From positions 18,075,347-18,139,346 of the forward strand of contig OX336355.1 in the NCBI GenBank assembly GCA_946902875.1: a stretch of DNA of 64,000 bases, read 5' to 3'. Both the position numbers and the translations under genes were made by a program. This DNA comes from Nematopogon swammerdamellus. Its lineage: Eukaryota; Arthropoda; Insecta; Lepidoptera; Adelidae. This document shows, piece by piece, positions 1-11,056 of this stretch. How positions within the stretch are numbered: the first letter of the stretch is position 1; each line of letters starts with the position of its first letter. The notes below the pieces were generated by a model that ran no database searches, was not told the origin of the DNA, and saw nothing but the letters and a program-made list of their open reading frames with translations.

Positions 1-77
1 ACTCAGACAGAAAGCAGACGTTGGATTTTATTATAGTTAAGGATGTAATTATATCACAGCAGATTTTCTTTACATAA

Positions 78-372
78 ATACATACCACACGCTGTATCCC
101 GACAATCGGGGTGAGCAGAATAATAAACGTTGTGCTGCTAGCACTCTTTTAAATTACAGCACAACACCGACCACCACGTTTAGCAAAGTGTTTGGACAAA
201 ATAACTATCAAATAGCCAGTGAGGCACTAAGACCCACCTGCTGAATGACTCGGTGGAAGGATCGTGCCAATGTGAGAGTTGGCTAACCTGTCGCCCTTTA
301 GCACGGCATCTTGTCCTTAACCCTTAGTCGCCTTTTACGACATGCACGGGGAGAGATGCAGTGGGGCAGCTT
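78..372 (-). repeat. Repeat D copy
   Basis: Minus-oriented copy of repeat D. Reading left to right it starts with the tail motif CACACGCTGTATCCCGACA, passes the CAGCACAACACCGACC and GAAGACCCACCTGCTG blocks, and ends at CACGGGGAGAGATGCAGTGG. The same order of blocks recurs at 10776, 36601, 40604, 43980 and 44989. The terminal CCCCACACGGTAC block is missing here. Class unknown; the TATG-type tail suggests a retroposon. Confidence 0.8.
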
Positions 373-878
373 TATAGTTACAACATTAAACAGTTTTTAC
401 GTACTTATTGGATATTTTTAGTGACTCAGCCAGAAGACCTAATTGCGCCAACACTTACTTAAATAAATATATCTAAATGCCCGTTAACGAACGATAGCTT
501 TCGTAACTCGGTGAGTCTTCTCCACAGAGCATAAATGTCCGGTCTTGTCGCCCTGGCGCGGGCGGTGTGGCCCGATCGTTGTTCTGTGGTCTTCTCTATC
601 GAAATAAGACAGAGATAGCACTGCATTGTATAAAAATATAACGCCTTAGTACCTACTCCGTAACAAACTGTTTTGACGGATAGCTGACGCTATTAATTAG
701 CTCTGGGTGGCAGATGTCAATTAGACTTTTCTTATATCCCTGTTAGAAAGTTAAATGGGCGAACACCAAGACTTAACTTTAAGTCAGCTTCGGATTCTAA
801 TGAGAGCATTTCACATTTGGCGCAACTGACGTAATTTATCGTGTCTTTAAGAGGTCATCAAAGTGGACTTAATGGTAA
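373..878. other. Unassigned, about 500 bp
   Basis: No repeat or gene recognised. A short GC-rich patch around 535-585 stands out from the AT-rich surroundings, but no open frame or promoter motif supports a function. Confidence 0.5.
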
Positions 879-1259
879 TTTTTTTTTATGGAAACTGACA
901 CGTTTGGCTATATCATCTACAACATCCGTGAAGTCAGCCTATAACACCGGGTGAACTAGGTGCCATGTCAGTGCTTCCCTTCATTTCATGTCGGCTACAC
1001 TGAACTGGACGGAAAACACGAACTATTTACGGTTATACGAACGGTTTCGACCGATGTTTTATTAAGTGCGGTTGTACCAACCCGACCGCGATAAACCCTA
1101 CCACCTAGTAAGGTAAGAAGGGAAGGGACCTATAGTTTAACGTGGAATCCGAACCACGGTCATCCTCCATCGGTCGAGCGGTCACCCATCCAAGTACTGA
1201 CCACGCTCAGCGTTGCTTAACAACAGTCGAACGACCGCACCACTAAGCTACCCAGGCTG
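879..1259 (-). mobile_element. SINE-A, near full length
   Basis: Starts with a T run (poly-A of the minus strand), continues through GAAACTGACACG and the central block CCTAGTAAGGTAAGAAGGGA, and ends in the tRNA/5S-like head (ACTAAGCTACCCAGGCTG). It carries the variant TTCATTTCATGTCGG shared with the copies at 51006 and 59949, defining one subfamily. Confidence 0.9.
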
Positions 1260-2315
1260 GCAAGACTTACTTGTTAAGTTTGTGTCGGCCCTAACCCTAA
1301 CGGTATAAAATCAATAAATTCGCCTAGATAGATGATATTTCCTCGGGCAATAAAAGTCACCAGATGTCACCCGCGATAGTCCCAACTCCCAACACAAAGG
1401 CGGATTAAGTCATATTTTACCGCAAATTGCTTCACAAATAAACATCTACCTGTGTTGTGGTGTAAAGGCGGACAACATTTTGATATATTCTTGAAGGGTC
1501 GGTCAAAATATTTTGGTAATAAAATTTTTTATTTCAACAAAACCATTATATATGTAACTATGTGCGATATATAGGTATATACTAGGTAGGTAGGTATGTA
1601 TTGCTACGATAAGAATAATATTGCAAAATTAATAATATTGCCTAAATGTAATAAACGAAATTTTATCTAATAGTAAGTACCTACTAGTAGTACTATCTAG
1701 TAGTATGATCTTAGGTTTTATTTCTTTTGAATAAATTATTATTATTTTAAATTATTATTTTATTTTTATTAAATGCAAACAAAAATAAAAATAATTCTTA
1801 CTTCGAATAAAATGCTAGGAGAAAATCAATTTTCAATAGGTTCACAAATACCAAATTCTTCTCTATCAAAATATGATTATTAAACTTTGAATTAAGTAAT
1901 ACCATTTTTTTTTATTTATCATGCGGAATCAAATCCATTCAGATCCCGCCAGTATTTATAAAAAAAACTAATTGATGCATTCTCAAGCTCAACGCCTATA
2001 ACGCCCGCCTCAATATTTTCAAAATCAAAATTCACCTGACACAAGGACTAAGACCACATAAGGTTTTATCGCCGCACTCGGCTCCCGTTTAAAAAAAAAA
2101 ACATTATTGCTACCTTCTTTGAATCGGTAGTTTTATTGGGTGTTAGAAAAAAGGCAACATTTAGAGTAGCCTCATATCATAATAATTTGTGTGATGTTTG
2201 AAATTATCTAACTTAATGATCAGATGATGAGATAGTGACATAATTCTCTCGAAATATCTAAGAAATTATATGAAAAAATATATAAATATTCGGTGTATTT
2301 TTTTTTTTGTGGGAC
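1260..2315. other. AT-rich spacer, about 1 kb
   Basis: Mostly A/T with short TAGGTAGGTAGG-type and TTATTATT runs. I see no gene, SINE or LINE signature in it. Confidence 0.5.
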
Positions 2316-2409
2316 TTTTTTTTTAAATATTTTTATTGAAAGCGCAACATGTGGCGCCGACCCACCCATAAGTTGCCTAACCACGTCCATGGACATTCGG
2401 CGTCCTCAT
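2316..2409 (-). mobile_element. LINE-J 3' end fragment
   Basis: After a T run it shows GCAACATGTGGCGCCGACCC and CCATGGACATTCGG, the reverse complement of the LINE-J stop region and 3' UTR seen complete at 22290-22394. It passes directly into a decayed SINE-A. Confidence 0.75.
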
Positions 2410-2532
2410 GGCATGGTTGGTTACATCACCCACTGTACCATCATCTCAATCCCTCACACCTTGCTAAATTACATAGGTGCCATAGCAGTGCTTGCCTTTG
2501 GCCCCGTGCTGGCTACAATCAGCTGGACCAAA
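2410..2532 (-). mobile_element. Decayed SINE-A 3' part
   Basis: GGTTGGTTACATCACC, CACACCTTGCTAAATTACAT and GGTGCCATAGCAGTGCTTGC align block by block with SINE-A but with many substitutions. It is among the most diverged copies here, so an old insertion. Confidence 0.65.
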
Positions 2533-2564
2533 TACATTAATTATTTTCAAAACGGTTTTTATGT

Positions 2565-2830
2565 CATTCGGTATGTTTGGCTGAGTCAGAGGGGTCAAAT
2601 CATATGCTTCGACCAGCCAATATCGCCTCCGAGAAGGTAGGTGCCATACCGAAGACTACCCTTTTCTTTGCTAGCTATACTGGACTATAGGAGAACACAG
2701 CGAAGGCTTCTATACGGTCATCTTACATCTAGTACGGTGGTACCAAACCAGTCGGGTACAATTTGAGCCAACCATCTAATAAGGGGCAAAGGAAGGTTCC
2801 TGCAGTTTTACACGGGTTCCGAACGGGGTG
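2565..2830 (-). mobile_element. SINE-B without tRNA head
   Basis: Runs from GGCTGAGTCAGAGGGGTCAA through CGGTGGTACCAAACCAGTCG to the core block ATAAGGGGCAAAGGAAGG. The head is missing. Compare the complete copies at 46864 and 61461. Confidence 0.75.
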
Positions 2831-2938
2831 GTGGAAGCTGGGTGGGCAAAAAACGTTAATTATTTTAAAATCCAACTATTTACAGCTCGATGATGGGAAA
2901 AAGCCTTTATATTTTTCTAAATTTAGAAAAGTTTTAAG

Positions 2939-3136
2939 ACACCTATCAAAGCAGCAAGTTAGGCACGAAGACCCACCTGCTACATGACTCCGTGGAAGGA
3001 CCGTGCCAAGATGAGAGGTGTCTATCCTGTTGCCCTTATGCACGGCATCTTGACCTATGCCTCAGTCGCCGTTTACGATATGCACGGGGAGAGATGCAGT
3101 GGGGCTTTTTAAAGTACCGCCCCCCCACGGTACCTG
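2939..3136 (-). repeat. Repeat D, partial
   Basis: Covers the head-proximal half of D: GAAGACCCACCTGCTACATG through GGGGAGAGATGCAGTGGGGC to CCCCCCCACGGTACC. The (TATG)n-tail half is absent. Confidence 0.75.
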
Positions 3137-3670
3137 AATAATTATGTGGTGAGGACGGTGGCTACCTATCGTCTGCCTTGTTAATCATTTGTTGAAATAT
3201 ATAGAAAATTAATGTTTTTATCCAGAAAAAATAATTCCAGAACGATAGCAAATTAGATCGAATTTACGACGCCAGTTCTTGTCTATCGCCTTGTAACACC
3301 AATAAAATTCACGTTCTAAGGCAGACAGTAGTTGGGAATTCAGAGTATTCGTATATTATAAATTCCGTTCTTCGACGACAAGAATTTTGTAATGACGACA
3401 TAATTAGTAGAACATATTTTGTAAAACCCTTCTTTTCAAATTTCGAACCGTAATTTTTTTTTTATTGTTCTAATATAATCTAAGTCTCCATTTCTGTTGG
3501 AATCTAGGTAGGTATATCTACTCCATTAGTAGATTGAATTAGATCAATTTGCATCTAAATCGATTGAGTCATTCTAGAGTTGGAATCTAATACATACAAA
3601 CGGTTTACCTTGCTATATATAAGATGTAGGAACATTTTATTATTTGTAGGTAGAATATATTTTATTTTCT
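3137..3670. other. Unassigned, AT-rich
   Basis: About 530 bp with no recognised element or credible reading frame. Confidence 0.5.
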
Positions 3671-3885
3671 TACATACATACATAGCGTCACGCCTATTTT
3701 TCAGAGGGGTAGGCAGAGACAACGGATCTCCACGTGCCACGATACTGACACACCTCTGCCGCCTCTTCCACTCTCATATTCTCATGTTCTTCATACGGGT
3801 GTTACGGACTTGACCCTTTTTGAGCACATGCCCGATCTGGTCCAGGTGCGTGCGTCTAGGGCGACCCTTTCCGACTCTTCCACTC
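3671..3885 (-). mobile_element. LINE/SINE 3' end with (CATA)n tail
   Basis: Left edge is ACATACATACATA, followed by GCGTCACGCC, CAGAGGGGTAGGCAGAG and CTCCACGTGCCACGAT. The last block recurs at 50590, so this is a dispersed family. Tail on the left implies minus orientation. I infer a retroposon 3' end; clade unknown. Confidence 0.55.
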
Positions 3886-4054
3886 ACATTCGCTTCATAA
3901 ATTTATATTTATATAAAATGAAATGTAAGTACACTTTATTATAGCACAATAAAAAGTGACAAATGGCGGACTTAATGCTTAAAGGCATCCTCAGTCAGTC
4001 ATGGTTAGTTTATTATGATAATACACATTTAATTTTAAATTTTAAATATGTTTT

Positions 4055-4388
4055 GTACCGTGTGGGGCCGGTACTTTAAAAGAATAGCCCCACTGCATCT
4101 CTCCCCGTGCATGTCGTAAAAGGCGACTAAGGGATATGACTCCCTTCTTATATTACTAGGTGGTAGGGTTCAACCCACCCGGGTTGGTACCACCGCACTG
4201 AATGAAAGGTCGGTCGAAACGGCTATGTAAATAGTTTGTGTTTTGCGTCCAGTTCAGTGTAGCCGGCACGACCGAAGGGAAGCACTGACGTGGCACCAAG
4301 TTCACCCGGTGTTATGGGCTGACATCACGGATGTTGTAGGTGATGTAGCCAACCGTGTCAGTTTCAATAAAAAAAAAATAAAAAAAAA
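4055..4388 (+). mobile_element. SINE-C (D/SINE-A chimera)
   Basis: First ~90 bp is the head of repeat D (GTACCGTGTGGGGCCGGTAC to AGGCGACTAAGGGAT), then it switches to the SINE-A central and 3' part (ATTACTAGGTGGTAGGG to GTGTCAGTTTCAATAAA) and a poly-A tract. The same junction is found at 7794, 18442, 33450 and 49648. Confidence 0.85.
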
Positions 4389-4640
4389 TGTTAATACCAT
4401 AAACGCCCAGTTAGCGTCACAAAAAAAAATTGGAAAGAACGTCGAAATACGTCACACGTTTTCCGCAATTTTCCATCGCAGTCCCGACACAGCCCAGCGG
4501 TGGGACGGTCCATCACTGTCGCGACGTAAGCCTGAACTATTAATCATGGCAAATATAAAATTGGACGGACACTATCGCTGGATCAAGGGTTATTATGGCT
4601 AAATGTTGGCCTTGGCCGAAACGTCCTTTTCGGAAGTTAT

Positions 4641-4710
4641 TAAAGGAAAACAGAGGGGTAGGCAGGATGGATAGGCCTGGATGGACAAGTATGTATGTAT
4701 GTATATAATA
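4641..4710 (+). mobile_element. Short 3' tail fragment, (TATG)n
   Basis: CAGAGGGGTAGGCAGGATGG followed by TATGTATGTATG. It shares the CAGAGGGGTAGGCAG motif with 3700, in the opposite orientation. Confidence 0.45.
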
Positions 4711-4889
4711 TTCTATATATTTAGTAATTTATATGTATTAAACATGTATGGCTTATATTTTACTAGCATGTAATTATATGTATGTACTAATAAGTATTCT
4801 TATTATTAAATTTATCTCCAATTGTCACGCAACTCTTTTGCTACTACCTACTTACATTCCACTATATTATCGAATCTCAAACATCCAAA

Positions 4890-5017
4890 GGTTGACTGTA
4901 AGAAATCTCTGTAAGGGATAAGTCCGCCTTTGCACCTTATGTAAATTTTCCAATGTATCTGTTACTGTTTAATGTTTACTGGAGCAATAAAGAATTTTCT
5001 ATCTATCTATCTATCTA
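4890..5017 (+). mobile_element. LINE 3' end with (TCTA)n tail
   Basis: AAAGGTTGACTGTAAGAAAT and AAGTCCGCCTTTGCACC lead to AATAAAGAATTTTCTATCTA and a TCTA microsatellite. The same block occurs at 15880 (+), 32230 (+), 6180 (-) and 57745 (-), each with its own tail. Confidence 0.7.
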
Positions 5018-5070
5018 AAGGAAAACAGTGTTATGCGATGAAGCAAAGCTCGCGAAAAATTATTTTTTAA

Positions 5071-5453
5071 TTTTTTTATAGTAACCGACATTTGGCTACA
5101 TCACCTACTACATCCGTGATGTCAGACCATAACACCTTGCTGAACTGGGTGCCGTGTCAGTGCTTCCCTTCGATCTTGTCGGCTACATTGAACTGGACGG
5201 AAAACAACAACTAATTACATAACCGTTTTAACCTACCTTTCATTCAGTGCGGTGGTATCAACCCGGGCGGGATGGACTTTCCACCTAGTAAGGTAAGAAG
5301 GGAAGGGACTTACAGTTTTACGTGGAAACAGTTTTACGTGGAATCCGAACCACGGTCAGCCTCCAACGGTCGGGCGGTCACCCATCCAAGTACTGACCGC
5401 GCTCAGGTGTGCTTCGACAGTCGACCGACCGCACCACTGAGCTACCGAGGCTG
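5071..5453 (-). mobile_element. SINE-A, full length
   Basis: T run, SINE-A body and tRNA/5S head ending GAGCTACCGAGGCTG. It contains a local tandem duplication of about 15 bp in the ACAGTTTTACGTGG segment just after the central domain. Confidence 0.9.
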
Positions 5454-5560
5454 ACGCTGCACGCATCGTCCGGAGGTTCGTGTCTTCGGGGTCCTACCAT
5501 CGGTAGCCTGGGTTCGCACCGTCCCGTCGTCGCTGCCGGTGCGGTGGTGGAAAGTCCATT

Positions 5561-5800
5561 TGTTTCGTAATCATTTTAGATAAAAGTATTTTACATTTTT
5601 ATAATTAAAAAATATATGAATGAACAAAAATACGCTGAGAAATTTCTTGCCAGTTCTTCTTGGTGGACGTATGTAATCGAACCGTATTAAACAAATTATG
5701 ACAAGTTCGATGCCATAAGAATACTCAATCAACAACATGTAAAATTATTGTAAACAAATGAGTAAATAAAACAAAATATAATTAACTAGAAATGTGAAAA
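5561..5800 (+). mobile_element. Probable LINE 3' end
   Basis: GAGAAATTTCTTGCCAGTTC followed by an AT-rich stretch ending GAGTAAATAAAACAAAAT. This resembles insect LINE 3' UTRs but no coding part remains. Low certainty. Confidence 0.4.
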
Positions 5801-5813
5801 AAATAATTGGAGA

Positions 5814-5870
5814 GGTGTATGTCCAGCAGTGGACGCTCACACGCTGACTGACTGAATGACTGACTGACTG
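5814..5870 (+). mobile_element. RTE LINE 3' extreme
   Basis: TTGGAGAGGTGTATGTCCAG and AGTGGACGCTCACACGCTGA then (CTGA)n match the last codons, stop and tail of the RTE copies at 54249 and 63538. Only about 55 bp remain. Confidence 0.8.
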
Positions 5871-6179
5871 TAGAAAAGGACAATTCTGGAAAAAAAATTA
5901 ATAGTACTCACGAAAATGTTATTAAAAATTAAAGAAGGTAAATTGAGACCAAGAAAAAGCTAAACAAGGTCATTTAAAGGTAAAGAAGTCTCCCCAAAAG
6001 CCTCCAGACCCCGTGTCCCCAACCGAAACACCCGGCTGGGCGACGGGCGCTGAGTAATGGCGGGGCGCGAGGGACGACACATTTATACGAATTAGGACGC
6101 CTCTACATCATATTATACCGATAATATTGGCCCTGTGCAGTACAAGCTAAATTCTTACATAATATCATAGTGAAAATAT
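5871..6179. other. Unassigned with GC-rich patch
   Basis: A GC-rich patch at about 6005-6085 lies inside AT-rich sequence. No motif or open frame identifies it. Confidence 0.4.
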
Positions 6180-6400
6180 TAGAATAGAATAGAATAGAAA
6201 CTCTTCATAGCACACAAATTGAAGGAAGAACAGTACACGCCAAGAAACAAGAAATACAGGAGTGCGCAAAGGCGGACTTATCACTGCAAGTGATTTCTTC
6301 CAGTCAACCTGTGGGTGATGAGGAATAAAATACAGAGAAAGAAATATGGGTAGTGCAAGCGAGGAGGAATTATTTTATGAATATAGGTACCTACATGTAA
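6180..6400 (-). mobile_element. LINE 3' end with (TAGAA)n tail
   Basis: Left edge TAGAATAGAATAGAA, then AAAGGCGGACTTATCACTGC and TTCTTCCAGTCAACCT, the reverse complement of the block at 4890. It lies immediately upstream of the satellite. Confidence 0.7.
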
Positions 6401-6460
6401 CATACACACCTATTTATACAATACATAAAATACAAACATCATATACATACATAAACATAT

Positions 6461-7734
6461 ATAGAACGTAGATACTACATACAAATATAGAACGTAGTTA
6501 CTACATACAAATATAGAACGTAGATACTACTTACAAATATAGAACGTAGATACTACATACAAATATAGAACGTAGATACTACATACAAATATAGAACGTA
6601 GATACTACTTACAAATATAGAACGTAGATACTACATACAAATATAGAACGTAGATACTACATACAAATATAGAACGTAGATACTACATACAAATATAGAA
6701 CGTAGTTACTACATACAAATATAGAACGTAGATACTACATACAAATATAGAACGTAGTTACTACATACAAATATAGAACGTAGATACTACATACAAATAT
6801 AGAACGTAGATACTACATACAAATATAGAACGTAGATACTACATACAAATATAGAACGTAGATACTACATACAAATATAGAACGTAGATACTACATACAA
6901 ATATAGAACGTAGATACTACATACAAATATAGAACGTAGATACTACTTACAAATATAGAACGTAGATACTACATACAAATATAGAACGTAGATACTACAT
7001 ACAAATATAGAACGTAGATACTACATACAAATATAGAACGTAGTTACTACATACAAATATAGAACGTAGATACTACATACAAATATAGAACGTAGATACT
7101 ACATACAAATATAGAACGTAGATACTACATACAAATATAGAACGTAGATACTACATACAAATATAGAACGTAGATACTACATACAAATATAGAACGTAGT
7201 TACTACATACAAATATAGAACGTAGATACTACTTACAAATATAGAACGTAGATACTACATACAAATATAGAACGTAGATACTACATACAAATATAGAACG
7301 TAGATACTACATACAAATATAGAACGTAGATACTACATACAAATATAGAACGTAGATACTACATACAAATATAGAACGTAGATACTACATACAAATATAG
7401 AACGTAGTTACTACATACAAATATAGAACGTAGATACTACTTACAAATATAGAACGTAGATACTACATACAAATATAGAACGTAGTTACTACATACAAAT
7501 ATAGAACGTAGTTACTACATACAAATATAGAACGTAGATACTACATACAAATATAGAACGTAGATACTACATACAAATATAGAACGTAGTTACTACATAC
7601 AAATATAGAACGTAGATACTACATACAAATATAGAACGTAGATACTACATACAAATATAGAACGTAGTTACTACATACAAATATAGAACGTAGATACTAC
7701 TTACAAATATAGAACGTAGATACTACATACAAAT
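6461..7734. repeat. 26-bp satellite, 49 units
   Basis: Exactly 1274 bp, that is 49 head-to-tail units of 26 bp (ATAGAACGTAGATACTACAT plus ACAAAT). No indels occur. Only two columns vary: G-A/T-TACT and CTAC-A/T-TAC. Reading by hand, 33 units are the major form, 10 have the first change and 6 the second; no unit has both. Such uniformity suggests recent amplification or continuing homogenisation. Confidence 0.97.
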
Positions 7735-7793
7735 AATACATAATGTTAATGTACTATATTATGTGTATTATGTGTAATAGTACATAATGTTTT

Positions 7794-8114
7794 GTACCGT
7801 GTGGGGCCGGTACTTTAAAAGAATAGCCCCACTGCATCTCTCCCCGTGTATGTCGTAAAAGGCGACTAAGGGATATGACTCCCTTCTTATATTACTAGGT
7901 GGTGGGGTTTAACCCGCCCGGGTTGGTACCACCGCACTGAATGAAAGGTCGATCGAAACGGCTAAGTAAATAGTTTGTGTTTTCCGTCCAGTTCAGTGTA
8001 GCCGGCACGACCGAAGGGAAGGCTGACGTGGCACCAAGTTCACCCGGTGTTATGGGCTGACATCACGGATGTTGAAGGTGATGTAGCCAACCGTGTCAGA
8101 TTCCATAAAAAAAA
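7794..8114 (+). mobile_element. SINE-C chimera
   Basis: GTACCGTGTGGGGCCGGTAC to CATAAAAAAAATAAA, same D/SINE-A junction as at 4055. It lies about 60 bp after the satellite. Confidence 0.9.
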
Positions 8115-8224
8115 TAAATTATAATATACTATACTAATCCACAATATTAAATATTAATATTACAAAGTAAAAAAGAAAAAGACTATAAATCACAATTGGT
8201 AAGTAGGTTTTCTTAAATAGAAAG

Positions 8225-8375
8225 CATGCGACATGCGTGTGGCGCGCCGTCCCACCCATACGGAGTCTAACGACGCCCATGGGCATTCGGTCGGGTTGTG
8301 AATGCCATGCCGGCCTGACAGGTGCCTATTCACGCCTCACTTGAAGGACCCGGACTGTACTTGAGGGGAATATAT
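8225..8375 (-). mobile_element. LINE-J 3' fragment
   Basis: GACGCCCATGGGCATTCGG, GCCATGCCGGCCTGACAGGT and GAAGGACCCGGACTGTACTT are the minus-strand equivalents of the LINE-J C-terminal codons. Confidence 0.75.
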
Positions 8376-8402
8376 TGTAACAGATAGTTGTTTATTGTTT
8401 AC

Positions 8403-8440
8403 TAGCTTTTTCCCGCGGTTTCGCTCGCATAGCCTATGTC
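8403..8440 (-). mobile_element. Helitron-like 3' end
   Basis: ACTAGCTTTTTCCCGCGG followed by TTTCGCTCGC. On the minus strand this gives a GC-rich hairpin followed by CTAG, the usual Helitron 3' signature. No helicase is present. Confidence 0.45.
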
Positions 8441-8639
8441 CACCCTGAAGGTACATTATAAATATTGGTTAAAAAACGTAAAAATACTACCCATTTGTTC
8501 AGGACAAAGAATAATGTGTGTCACAACAAACCGAAAAAACTAAATAAAAAGATGGTAGGTTCCTAACCTCATGGTGTTCAAATCTTTAGAATGTTACATA
8601 CTCGTAAGTAATATGGGTTAAATTATTTGTAAGTTACTA

Positions 8640-8704
8640 TACTGAACTGGACGGAAAACACGAACTAATTACATAGCCGTTTCAACCGAACTTTCATTCA
8701 GTGC
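8640..8704 (-). mobile_element. SINE-A internal fragment
   Basis: GAACTGGACGGAAAACACGA and CATTCAGTGC match the middle of SINE-A. Confidence 0.65.
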
Positions 8705-8842
8705 AATTCACAAAACACTGTGAATTGCGAAGTTTGTTTGTCAGTTCTTCTTCGCATTGAATTTAGAACTGGCGGAATGTTCTATATTTCCAAACGTAGG
8801 TTACCTACCTATTGATGAAATTATACAATAAACAATAAGTAC
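8705..8842 (+). mobile_element. LINE 3' end with (AATAAAC)n tail
   Basis: GCGAAGTTTGTTTGTCAGTT, CGCATTGAATTTAGAACTGG and ATGAAATTATACAATAAACA match longer copies at 52160 (-) and 60440 (+). Confidence 0.7.
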
Positions 8843-9573
8843 ATGCTCATTTTAATTTATGCGTTTGACTATACAAATTCATAAAAATACAATCAAAGCC
8901 GTATCAAACTACCTAAATTATCTTAAAATTTTCCATGAACTAACACATAGCACCCTTGCGATTTTTTCGCGATCGCCCCCGGGCTGCGAAGGGACTGAGG
9001 CTGGGGGGAGCGGTGTTCCGGCGCGAGGAGTGAGGAAGGGGGCCGAGGCAATCCCTTACAAATGAACAGCAAGCGGTTATTTATGGGGACTGGGACAAGG
9101 AGGTGACGAGGAGCTGACCTCAATGCTGAAGACGAAAGGATAAACAATGTTGGTATGAGTCTTTAATCGACTGTCTACGACGTGTTGGTATTTGTGTATT
9201 GGTTCGGAAGGAGAAATGCATTTTCAGACATTGTAGAATTTATTTTATAATGTAAAAACAAATACTAATAACTAAAAAAAACAAAAAATATTTAACAGAC
9301 ATGAAAATTACTATCAAAAGGGGCGTTTCTAAAGTTTCTAGAACTAGAAAGTTACTTACTAATAATTGGGATTTAATTTAGTTATTTAAAATTTTAAGTA
9401 CAATTAAAATTAAGAATAATAAATCGGTTTTAATTTTGCTTCACAAATAAAATATTTTTAGTTTTGTTAAAAAATTCTAAAACAAAGACGCAATAGGTAC
9501 CCAAAATAATGCTCAGATTCATTAATTTACAATCGTGTTAGCTAAAATTGAGTTACACATTTTTTTCTACTTT
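8843..9573. other. Unassigned, GC-rich centre
   Basis: A GC-rich block at about 8968-9060 sits between AT-rich flanks. Short open frames on both strands there have no recognisable protein motif. Confidence 0.4.
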
Positions 9574-9625
9574 TTAAGAAAAATCTCTACCACAGTATTT
9601 AAATAAAGAATACAAAAATACGTAC

Positions 9626-9990
9626 CGTGGAGCTTTCAGCAGGGCATTCCTGAGGTCACTTTTTAGAGTTTTTTTTTTTTCAAAAGTAAAAAATAGTACA
9701 TATTGTAACTTAGAAAATGGACTGCAGCAGATCTCGCCACAGATACTAGAGCCTCGACGACGGCCAGCGCGGCACACACGACAGAGCACAAGACGCGTGC
9801 TTCCTCCGAGACGGCGACAGAGAACCAACGTCGTCGCAGCTATCGGTGCTCGGCTCGCCAAAGTCGCGGGTAGTTTTGGAAACTAGCCCACTAACGCACA
9901 CACAGCGAGCCACGAGTATCCAGCACTATATCGCACCGCGATAATAGACCATAAGCAGCTTATGCAGCGGACATAAGGTCCAACACAAAG
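9626..9990 (-). promoter_or_regulatory. Candidate promoter and non-coding first exon
   Basis: A GC-rich, apparently single-copy block reading on the minus strand ends at CTCCACG followed by GTACGT, a good splice donor (plus-strand 9620-9625). The upstream part (9870-9990) is rich in CpG. No coding exon is seen downstream within the window, so this rests on base composition and one splice-like site only. Confidence 0.25.
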
Positions 9991-10000
9991 ATTCCGTGTA

Positions 10001-10588
10001 CTTCCGAACGGCTACACACAAATACATGCAACACTATGAAAATAATTAATATCACTGCAAATAATCTGGGCACATGCTGGTGAATCTTTGTACACCGTAT
10101 GTACCTTAATTCCTTTAAATCAGAAAAAAACTCGTTGGCACACGCGCCGGTTGGATTTCGTAATCTCTAGCAAGAGAAGCCGACGACGCCCAAACCACTC
10201 GGCCACCCGCTGCATCAAATAAATTAAATACTCCTTACATTTTTGATCAAAACTGTGTATGCAGTTTTGTCCGTAGCTACTCCACACATTTCCTATCGCG
10301 CACAAGTCGAATCCAAACCACCGTATTTTCTATGGTAATACGTTTCGAAATAACGGTGCTTCATCTTAAAATTTCATGTATTCATCTATAATGAACATTA
10401 ATAGGGCGTTTTGACGCCCTATTGACTTCCCATTTTACACATATTTTGACTCGGGATTACGGAGGGAACGAAAAATCATAGGGATTTATTTTTTAATGAA
10501 AATGGGTGCTCGTTGAGTGCCATCGTGTATGCCAATTTAATTTTCTTGTTTAAATTGTATCGTCTCGGCACCTTTTTATTATTCCTTA
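10001..10588. other. Unassigned
   Basis: No repeat family or gene recognised. Confidence 0.4.
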
Positions 10589-10664
10589 CAAATTGGACAA
10601 CTTTCGCCCAATTTTTTCAACTATTTTGAAAGTTGAAAAAATTGGACGAAAGTTGTCTAATTTG
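10589..10664. repeat. Short hairpin, 34-bp arms
   Basis: CAAATTGGACAACTTTCG... on the left and its reverse complement on the right, two mismatches, 8-base loop. Immediately after it lies a second small palindrome, TTTGTTCAACTATTTGAACA. It could be a tiny foldback element or a small-RNA hairpin. Confidence 0.75.
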
Positions 10665-10775
10665 TTCAACTATTTGAACAAATAGTTGATCATATTGGAA
10701 CTATTGCATTAATTAATAAGGTGTAGAACTTTAGTCGTATCGCAGCTATGTCAGCTCCATGGTGACTCTTACACT

Positions 10776-11056
10776 ACATACATACATATCACACGCTGTA
10801 TCCCGACAATCTGGGTAATCAGAGTAATCGGTGTTGTGCCGCAAGTACTCTTGTAAATTACAGCATAACACCAGCCATCACGTTTAGCAATGTATTAGGA
10901 CAAGAAGCAGCAAATAAGGCACGAAGACCCACATGCTGCATGACTCGGTGGAAGGACCGTGCCAAGGTGAGAGGTGGCTAGCCTGACGCCCTTATGGGCG
11001 GCATCTCGTCCTTATCCTTTAGTCGCCTTTTACGACATGCACGCCGTGCAGTGCAG
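10776..11056 (-). repeat. Repeat D with rearranged end
   Basis: Typical D from ACATACATACATATCACACG to CCTTTTACGACATGCACG. The usual GGGGAGAGATGCAGTGG end is replaced by a perfect palindrome (next feature). Confidence 0.85.

Noticed and set aside
2293..2640. 115-codon open frame
   Set aside because: It crosses a LINE-J stub, a decayed SINE-A and the start of SINE-B; the frame is a by-product of repeat sequence.
4243..4602. 119-codon open frame
   Set aside because: Its first half is SINE-C and its poly-A; no conserved motif in the rest.
6461..7734. CRISPR array
   Set aside because: Repeats are contiguous with no unique spacers, and the context is eukaryotic. It is a satellite.
9574..9861. 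95-codon minus-strand protein
   Set aside because: No family motif, and it contains a Lys run from an A stretch and a likely splice donor. More likely non-coding exon or spacer.
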